Part shown: positions 58,601-64,000 of the stretch, piece after piece
Layout: each line of letters starts with the position of its first letter
How positions within the stretch are numbered: position 1 is the stretch's first letter
Origin: Paguma larvata
Lineage: Eukaryota > Chordata > Mammalia > Carnivora > Viverridae
Length of the DNA stretch: 64,000 bases
Assembly: GCA_030068075.1 (NCBI GenBank)
Contig: CM057843.1
Coordinates: 42,353,832 to 42,417,831 of the forward strand
Direction of reading: 5' to 3'
Position numbers and translations under genes: made by a program
The notes under the pieces: generated by a model
Told to the model about the DNA's origin: nothing
The model's database searches: none
The model's input: the letters and a program-made list of their open reading frames with translations, nothing else

Positions 58601-61600
58601 TGTGATTAAGATCTAAGGTGACCAGAAGGATACACACCAAGCTGTTAAGAGTGGCTTCCTCTGGAGGGTGTGTGTGTGAGACAGTGGAACGGACTTTATG
58701 CATACTTCTTTATTACTTGATTTTTTTCTTAACTAAGCATACTTTTTTTAATCATAAAAAATACCTCAGACTCATGAGAAGGGAAATTGAATATTCTAAG
58801 CAACAACGATCTCAGATGGATAGTGTTCCTGTCGTGTTTGAGGATGATTAATGCTATTTTTAACAGTCATTCCCTGAAACTTTTCCCCAGCTCCCAAGGG
58901 CACAAGTTACCCATGGACATTTCTTTTTTTGGTATCTTGGTTGCTGTAGGTGCCTAACAAACTGTTAGTGTTTCAAGGAAGAGAATGGTATTCTATTATA
59001 GTATTTTTTTTTTAAGTTTTTTAACGTTTATTCAATTTTTGAGACACAGAGAGAGACAGCCCAAGGAGGGGCAGAAAGAGAGGGTGACACAGAATTCAAA
59101 GCGGGCTCAAGGTTCTGAACTGTCAGCATAGAGCCCGACGCAGGGCTCAAACCCATGAACCGTGAGACCATGACCTGAGCTGAAGTTGGACGCTTAACCG
59201 TCTGAGCCACCCAGGCGCTCCTCTATTATAGTATTTCTGATGAGGGAGCATAAGGCAAGCTGACAGGTCACAAACACCCTCCCCCCCACTCCTCGACTGG
59301 ATATGTGTGATATTACTCAGGCCCTCCTGGCTGCCTGAGAACAAAGGAAAGGGGAAAAACAAATGATTAACTGATAGAGATCACAATCCTGCAGGACCGG
59401 AGTCTCCATCACCCCTCCATAGTGATGTGGGAAACAAAGGCAAAAGGAAATGGCAGACAGAACTAAATTTCCTTATAACCTGCAGCCCACTGACAAATAC
59501 TTGAGGCTGGCAGAGTAAAATGTTTCTCTAGGAACTTCTGTCTTAATGCTTTGCTTGAGGAGAAAAACAACCTTAGGTTGACAATAGCTAGGCCTCCACT
59601 ATCTTGGGAGTCTTCTTTAGCATATGAAAATCTCACTGAAAACTTCCCCTGGATTTTACCTCCCCCTGCCCCACAGTTTATAACCAGTCTCTCCTCATGG
59701 TCCCTGGGCAACAGCTCTTCCTGCCCACGGGTCCTGTCCTCTTGCTTCAAATAAAATCACCTTTTTGCACCAAAGATGTCTTCAAGAATTCTTTCTTGGT
59801 TTCTGGCTCTGGACCTTACAAACCCCAAAATGATCCCCCCCAAAAAACCTCATCATTTTACACACACACAAATTCCCTCCAGCCCTCTGATACCATTTGG
59901 AGATCATCAATCCTGGTATTAACTCCAGAAGCCATTTCCTTCCTCTCCTGTGGTGTCTCAGGACAGGGATAGAGCGAGGCCCGGAACCTGGAACATACAG
60001 ACACGGCCTGAGGAACATGGACGCTTCTTAACCTATCCAAATTAAATAACCTCAGAAAGTAATCTTAACGTACTAGAAGGACCAAAACAGGATTAGTTCA
60101 GACTGGTGCCCTGATCATGGATAACTAGGAAGTGTCCTATAGATAGAGCAGTAACATCCGAACAATCTTGATGTTCTCTGCAGCTACTAAATTCGCTCAG
60201 ATTAAAATCTGTAAAACTCGGTAATACAAATCATATTATAAGTTACTAGAGAAAAATGGCATGGGAAAGAGATCTTATGGGCAGAATTTCAGAAAAGTTT
60301 ACAGGCACAATGCCTATGGCACACTGCTGGGTATACAAACCCATTGTCCTAGAACAATGCAGCATTTATAAACCATGGGTCCTAATAACTTTTTTCCAAA
60401 GAAAGGAACTTGTGGTTTTAACAGTAATTTTAAAAACGAACTGAGGCCATTTCTAATTGTTGAAAATAGCTCTAAGTTTATTAGAAGATACACGCATTGC
60501 ATCGAGGGAGACTAAAAGGGCTCTTGTTTCACTATCCCATATCCTAAGGCTTAACAGTCGGGCAGCCTGGCTGCACCCTCAGGGAGGCACGTTTCTCTTA
60601 CCCCTCACAGATTTTCTTGACTCTGTTTTTCAGCTGATCGCCTTGGAAAAAAATGATGAATACAGACTTGTGCACGTAGTCACCCTGGGCCCCAAACCAG
60701 AAAGAGAGAATTCAGACTTCTACTCTGGAAGAATATTTCTTGAATAACCTACTTTCTTGGTGATACAGGAACAGGAGTCCTTTAAGGATATGGCAACCCT
60801 GTACTTGAACTATTATCCTCAATCCTTCTCTTAAGCTCCGCTACAAGAACATCTGTCCTATAATCTCTGATGCACAAAAAACTTCCTGTATTTGTTTTTA
60901 AACTCAGCCGTGAGCTAAACCCAGATGCTCAGGTGATTCTCCTTGTAGCCCAATATAGCCCTTTTCACCAATTCAGCTTCAAACCTTATACCACCTGAGT
61001 GACGTAAGTATGGAGGAGAACAAAGGAAGCCATTCCTGTTTATTCCCATGCTTAGAAATTTCCAGATAAAGGGGACTGAGTAACTCTAAAGAACAGAGGG
61101 TTTGGGAAGAATGTTGATGTAGAATCTCTTGCTTCATGCTAAGTCTGAGGGAAGGGGCAGGGAAGAAGGCAATCTATTCCGAATACCAAGTTTACAAGCG
61201 AAGTCTGATGCAAGGACTGCAGGGAAAGATCAGAAAAATAAGCTTAACTGGGGGTTAACTAGGATTGTCTCTGGTTGCCTGTATTTCTCATATTCCTAGA
61301 GTTTTTATAATAAAAAGCAAACAGACTTTAGAAGGATAAAAGGAGATGAGGAGTGAAGACAATGACGCTACGGGTCTTAAATTCCTTCATTCTCCAGGAA
61401 TAAACGGGAGCACATTCTTTGCGCAGCTGCTCTGCTGTCGCCAGCCAGACCCCTTTCCTCAATTTGCTGATAATAGTGTTTCTGTTGCCCAGAAACTTGG
61501 CTGAAGATTCCTGAGAACAGCTCCACAGGAGGTGTGACTGCAGACTGCAGTTTCTCCATGAGCCAAGCATGGGCTTCAGTTGAGTCTGTAAAACTGCTCC

Positions 61601-63128
61601 TCTGGGGGCTCACTGTACCCTAAGGGCCACCACCCTCCTGTTAAGGAGGATAGAAGGATAAAAGGCTCAGATTTTCAGCTGCACGACCCACTCACGCTGA
61701 GAAGTCACAAATTCAATCTCTCTTCTTAGGTGGAGCAAAGAATACTAATTTAAGAAAACCCAAGAGATCATTTTCAACAGAAAAACCAAGCCCAGGCTTC
61801 TAAATAACATCGATACAAAAGGGAAGTAAATTTTTTTTTTTTTTTTGCAATACACATTTCATCTTCCTTGCTTGTGATCCTTGAAATCAGGACCCCCTAT
61901 ACGTAGTGTAGGCTAACGTTAAGAACTCTGTCCCGTTATGTCAAATGCCAAGATATTCAGCCATTCCTACTCTGTAAAGCACTGGGTGGGGAAGATCATT
62001 CTATCTTGCACAATATATTATTTTTAAATTAAGTTTCTAAATCTCCCAACAAACAAGTAGACAAAAAAACCTTACCAACTAAATATTAAAAATTTCATCA
62101 ACTTATCAAGCTCATGGTTGAGGAACTCTCGCCTCATACTGATATTACCAAACTTGGAACCAGATGTCTTGCTTTAATTTTCATAGAAAGTTGATTTTCT
62201 TTTGGTCTCAGATAAGTAACAGAAAGCATATAAAGATGAGGTTTAAGATAACTGGAAAAAATATATTTTCAATCCAAATAATACCTACACAAGTGGGGCT
62301 TGAAAATGTCTAGGCACATGTCAGTATACATCATCTGTACACACATGATGGGCGTTAAGAGGAAAATTCTGAGGAGTATTTCACACGTGCAAGTCAAAGC
62401 AGGAGTAAACATAAGGTAAGGTAACATAAGGAGTAAACATAAGCTCCCTTTGTGGGAGCATTAGATTCAGGTGACACCACGCAGTGTCACTGCTCTGGGC
62501 TCCCTTTACAAGACCTACTCTACGGGACACAATTTCCTTGTCTTACAGTCACAGGATCCTCCAGTGGGTTCTCGATTTCAGCCTGTCGCAGGAACACATT
62601 CCCCCGGCACACCCGCCAAAGCATGCGCTCAAAAGTAGGGATGCGCTCCCGGTTAATTACACCAGCCACGAAGCTGTGGGGAGAAGAGGCAGATGGGGGA
62701 CTCTATTCCATGTCATGGGACAGAAGGCTTTAAGACAAAGAAGGGAAGTGAGAGGAGAGGGGCACAAACGATAAACACAAGGCTATGCAACCCCAAAAGG
62801 GCTCCCGGGCCCAGGAGAGGGTCCACAGGACAACTCAGGGACTGAATTCAAAGTGACTTAGGACCACCTCTCAAGAGGCTCAGAAGAGAACACATCCTGG
62901 AAGCAAGTGAATGGCCCAGCCTCACTACCCTTTTGAACAGCAAAAATGAGCATGACCTCTGCTCCCCCCACCCAAAAACATGAACGTGACCCCCTAACTT
63001 GCGGAGGCTTGCAGTAGCACCTACCCAAGTCTTAACGGTGTGCCTCTTCCCATCTCACTCGGCTCCAAGAGGGACGAGGACTCTTCCAACAAGTCTGGAT
63101 CCGCCATCTGCTGATGATGCAATTCAGC
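31626..63128 (-). CDS. ATP6V0A1: ATP6V0A1, V-type proton ATPase 116-kDa subunit a1, partial (last 17 coding exons)
   Basis: Subunit a1 forms the proton half-channels of the V-ATPase Vo sector and directs the pump to synaptic vesicles, lysosomes and other organelles. Exons: 63025-63128, 62547-62673, 60602-60684, 59894-59987, 55953-56165, 55154-55304, 54114-54253, 53620-53777, 53073-53163, 49627-49745, 48720-48936, 48069-48176, 43384-43491, 42382-42399, 37740-37857, 37256-37427, 31626-31719. All phases fit; joined length is 2115 nt, 704 residues plus stop. The first exons cover the rest of the cytosolic N-terminal domain. The membrane domain starts near [21 protein letters not shown] (54114-54253). 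The motif [15 protein letters not shown] (37740-37857 and 37256-37427) carries the essential arginine that contacts the proteolipid ring. The protein ends IREGKFDE. The N-terminal ~140 codons, first exons and promoter lie beyond 64000. Introns hold many repeats. Confidence 0.96.
31720..37255 (-). other. ATP6V0A1: ATP6V0A1 last intron, no exon seen
   Basis: This 5.5-kb intron separates the last two coding exons. It is strikingly free of CAN SINEs. A MIR-like stretch lies near 35300-35430 (plus strand: cgggtgagg-like region with cacggtcacccagccagt). No other gene or RNA is recognised. Confidence 0.5.
37858..42381 (-). other. ATP6V0A1: ATP6V0A1 intron downstream of the microexon
   Basis: No exon besides the microexon is seen. 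The block 40580-40680 resembles an L2 3' end (ttccttgaaggcaggggct, then gtgattggcacatagagggt with a gaatgaatg tail) and runs into a tandem tract at 40670-40775. Confidence 0.45.
40670..40775. repeat. Simple repeat (ATGG/TGGG)n
   Basis: Imperfect tandem units such as gaatgaatgggtggg and gatgggtgggtgggtggg. It probably grew from the terminal repeat of an L2-like element. Confidence 0.8.
42382..42399 (-). CDS. ATP6V0A1: ATP6V0A1 18-nt microexon coding PTEDEV
   Basis: The minus strand reads TTTTCAAG, then 18 bases coding P-T-E-D-E-V, then GTAAGAAA: a good acceptor and a good donor around a symmetric exon. It joins in frame between the exon ending THSEDAEE (43384-43491) and the one starting FDFGDTMV (37740-37857). 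Mammalian a1 isoforms differ by just such a six-residue acidic insert in this cytosolic loop, so it is very likely a true cassette exon, probably tissue-regulated. Confidence 0.85.
44086..44104. repeat. Poly(A) tract
   Basis: About 18 to 20 uninterrupted A residues, followed by A-rich sequence. No retroposed gene is recognised upstream of it. Confidence 0.8.
44615..45425. mobile_element. hAT-type MER5-like DNA transposon fossil split by an L1 fragment
   Basis: The left part 44615-44757 has a MER5-like start (gaaccagctgcatcagaatc, then tctggggtggggccca). The matching right end appears at about 45392-45425 (ccaggtgattctgatgtgta, then gggaagtactgag). Between them, about 44780-45390 resembles an old L1 3' region on the plus strand (tttataatagcaaagaattg, then ggaatactagacaactata). 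The interpretation is an L1 inserted into the older element. Confidence 0.5.
45426..47240 (-). other. ATP6V0A1: ATP6V0A1 intron sequence without recognised content
   Basis: AT-rich intron. No exon, SINE or known repeat was recognised here, although parts may be diverged LINE sequence. Confidence 0.4.
47491..47518. repeat. (GT)n microsatellite
   Basis: About eight GT units, then GTATGTAT, in an ATP6V0A1 intron. Confidence 0.8.
48447..48652 (+). mobile_element. CAN SINE, full length
   Basis: Starts ggggcacctgggcagctcag, core atgatctcacggttcatgag, then a degraded CT tract and tctctcaaaagtaagtaaaa. It ends 67 nt from the donor of the ATP6V0A1 exon at 48720-48936. Confidence 0.9.
48980..49102 (+). 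mobile_element. CAN SINE, short subtype, with a 16-bp target-site duplication
   Basis: Head gcgcccggctggctcagc, body cttgatctcaaggttgtgag, tail cttactttaaaaaaaaatta. The target-site duplication gtgaacagacccaggg is at 48964-48979 and 49103-49118, with no mismatch, so the insertion is relatively young. It lies about 42 nt upstream of an ATP6V0A1 exon acceptor. Confidence 0.93.
49820..50046 (-). mobile_element. CAN SINE, full length
   Basis: Reverse copy: tttaaatatttatttatttt, atcatgacctgagccgaga, head gccacccatgtgcctc. Confidence 0.9.
50047..50148 (-). mobile_element. CAN SINE, short subtype, diverged
   Basis: Reverse copy: aagtaagctttacacccaaa, atggggcttgaagtcgt, cacgtgctctaatacttaag, gccagccaagagctcc. 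Directly next to the preceding SINE. Confidence 0.75.
50258..50452 (-). mobile_element. CAN SINE, full length
   Basis: Reverse copy: ttttagagagagagagagca, atcatgacccaagccgaaat, head gagccacccaagcgccccc. Confidence 0.9.
50610..50815 (-). mobile_element. CAN SINE, full length
   Basis: Reverse copy: aatgtttatttttgagagag, agatcatgacctgagcaaag, head gatccatccaggtgccc. Confidence 0.9.
51085..51305 (-). mobile_element. CAN SINE, full length
   Basis: Reverse copy with a long T run at its tail end, then aatgtttgtttatttttgag, agatcatgacctaagctgaa, and head gagccaaccaggggccc. Confidence 0.9.
52060..52145 (+). repeat. MIR fragment
   Basis: Contains aacctctccgagccttggtt, then tccttatctgtatgataggg and gttagaattgtttgagcg, the forward MIR 3' region. 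Confidence 0.6.
52146..52325 (+). mobile_element. L1 LINE 3' fragment
   Basis: Contains gtaaagaagatgtggtatat, acacaatggagtattactga, gccatcaaaaagaatggaag and agtgaaataagtcagtcaga, a typical L1 ORF2 end in forward orientation. Short, no open frame. Confidence 0.85.
52757..52962 (+). mobile_element. CAN SINE, full length
   Basis: Starts ggggcgcctgggggggctca, core caggtcatgacctcacggtt, a CT-rich tract and tail caaaataaataaataaac. Small internal deletion after the core. Confidence 0.92.
56306..56500 (+). mobile_element. CAN SINE, full length
   Basis: Starts gggcacctgtgtggctcag, core caggttatgatcttgtggtt, a CT-rich tract and tail caaaacatgaataaacatta. It ends the 5' flank of the ATP6V0A1 exon at 55953-56165. 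Confidence 0.9.
56520..57900 (-). other. ATP6V0A1: ATP6V0A1 intron sequence without recognised content
   Basis: No exon, SINE or clear repeat is recognised between the SINE at 56306 and the DNA transposon fossil. Confidence 0.4.
57918..58385. mobile_element. Non-autonomous DNA transposon fossil (Tigger/pogo-like)
   Basis: The left end reads cagtgggcacctcttatctg, and the reverse complement of the right end reads roughly caatagtccccc followed by a tatctgc-like block, giving diverged terminal inverted repeats. The interior has aagtttaatttataaattag and taacaataactaataataaa, which I recognise from an old mammalian DNA transposon. Subfamily not assigned. Confidence 0.5.
59010..59222 (-). mobile_element. 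CAN SINE, full length
   Basis: Reverse copy: tttttaacgtttattcaatt, gaccatgacctgagctgaag, head gagccacccaggcgctcc. Confidence 0.92.
59250..59845 (+). mobile_element. Probable solo LTR of an endogenous retrovirus
   Basis: About 600 bp on the plus strand (antisense to ATP6V0A1) with an LTR layout. A U3-like region has short runs such as caaaggaaaggggaaaaac. A poly(A) signal AATAAA is at 59750-59755. A U5-like stretch contains tcttcaagaattctttcttg. No internal coding sequence is seen. The borders are uncertain, and the exon at 59894-59987 begins about 50 nt beyond the right end. Confidence 0.45.
60685..62546 (-). other. ATP6V0A1: ATP6V0A1 intron, no recognised content
   Basis: AT-rich single-copy sequence with a T run near 61831-61845. 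No exon, SINE or RNA gene is recognised. Confidence 0.4.
63108..63128 (-). CDS. ATP6V0A1: Optional 21-nt 5' part of an ATP6V0A1 exon (AELHHQQ)
   Basis: Two acceptors 21 nt apart precede the same exon. TTCAG at 63129 adds A-E-L-H-H-Q-Q; CAGCAG ending at 63108 starts directly with MADPDLLEE. Both keep the frame, and both forms are known among mammalian a1 isoforms. The stronger pyrimidine context is not obvious for either. Confidence 0.75.
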
Positions 63129-63803
63129 CTGAATTCACAAATCAATTAATATCTAATGAAAATAGTTAGTGGCATGCAGGGAACGAGGAACCGGGAGATA
63201 AGTTCAGAAAATAAAGACAAGAGGAAAAAAAAACCACCAAAAGAGAAGACATATCCACAAAAAGAAGACCAGAATAGGGGAAGAAAACAAAGGAAAGAAA
63301 CAAGAGGTAAAGAAAGCTTCGTTGCCCCAGTAAAGCATCCGGGGAAATGGTTTTTGAAATAAGGAATAAAGAAAAAAAACACTAAATAATGGTGACATGT
63401 ATAAATCTGTTACTTAGGTGGAAACCATTTTTCCTCTGTTTCCCTGAATGAGCCATGAAAGTACCAGGAAATACCTTTGCACGCGGACGGAAGCTGCAAT
63501 GTTTCTTCATTTTCAGCAAGACCAAAGCAGCTCTGAAGATACTCTCAACATCAAATTTCCAGGCAGCTACAAACTAGAATTTTCCCTGTGTGAGAATGCA
63601 AAAGATGGGGACGCTCTTTCCTAGGAGAAAAGCAAGGCACCGCCACCGTCCTGAGCATGGTGTGGCCTGGAGAAAGGCGGAAGGGGCATCTCGATGTGAC
63701 TGGATTTTCCATGCTCTTCAAAATTCAGAACACGAGAACTTTCAGCATGGCCACTGTAAAAAATATGCTCCAAACCATGGGATCTAAAGAGTATTTCTTT
63801 TGG

Positions 63804-64000
63804 GGCACCTGGGTGGCTCAGTTGGATGACGCTCCGACTCTTGATTTCAGCCCAGGTCATGATCCCAGGGTGGTGGGATCGAGCCCTACGTTGGGCTCCA
63901 TGCTGAGTATGGAGCCTGCTTAAGATCCTCTCTTTCCCTTTGCCCCTCTCCCCTGCTTGTGTGCTCTCCCTCTCTCTAAAATAAAAGAAAATAATAATAA
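63804..64000 (+). mobile_element. CAN SINE, variant copy running to the window end
   Basis: Starts ggggcacctgggtggctcag, but the core reads caggtcatgatcccagggtg and ggtgggatcgagccctacgt, closer to the subtype common in dogs than to the other copies here. The tail ctaaaataaaagaaaataat reaches the right edge. Confidence 0.9.

Overview
The window is mammalian nuclear DNA from a carnivore, most likely a cat (felid). The gene exons match known vertebrate genes with consensus GT-AG introns. About 26 tRNA-derived SINEs of the carnivoran CAN/SINEC type are scattered through it. Most begin with a 'gcctgggtggctcag' head, continue with the 'caggtcatgatctcac' core typical of felid copies, and end in a CT-rich stretch and an A-rich tail. 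The protein assignments below come from recognising the translated exons, not from a database search.

Five protein-coding genes lie head to tail on the minus strand, in the order known from human 17q21.2. Reading from low to high coordinates: MLX (CDS 254-3749, 8 exons), COASY (CDS 4791-8102, 9 coding exons plus an inferred non-coding first exon), HSD17B1 (CDS 13296-15098, 6 exons), NAGLU (CDS 15865-22373, 6 exons) and ATP6V0A1 (31626-63128, the last 17 coding exons; the exons for roughly the first 140 residues lie past the right edge). MLX, COASY, HSD17B1 and NAGLU have complete intact reading frames when their exons are joined (298, 560, 309 and 744 codons).

Region by region: 1-4.2 kb is MLX and its CpG-rich promoter. 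4.4-8.65 kb is COASY. 8.65-13.29 kb is intergenic, with SINEs and an old L2-like repeat. 13.29-15.1 kb is the compact HSD17B1 gene. 15.6-22.6 kb is NAGLU, with a retroviral-type LTR in intron 1. 22.6-30.1 kb is a repeat-rich gap holding a U2 snRNA fragment, four full-size SINEs close together, a broken RPSA processed pseudogene and an L1 with SINEs inside it. 30.1-64 kb is ATP6V0A1, whose large introns carry SINEs, L1 pieces, a DNA transposon fossil, a hAT fossil and a second probable LTR.

Functionally the genes are mostly independent: a bHLH-Zip transcription factor (MLX), the last two steps of CoA synthesis (COASY), estradiol formation (HSD17B1), lysosomal heparan sulfate breakdown (NAGLU) and organelle acidification (ATP6V0A1). 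NAGLU and the V-ATPase share the lysosome, and the NAGLU promoter carries an E-box of the CLEAR type. I saw no sign of a novel system, CRISPR array, operon or prokaryotic element. The most useful observations concern splicing (an 18-nt ATP6V0A1 microexon, an alternative acceptor, an exon flanked by two SINEs, weak donors), a stop codon that overlaps a poly(A) signal in HSD17B1, and LTR and pseudogene remnants.
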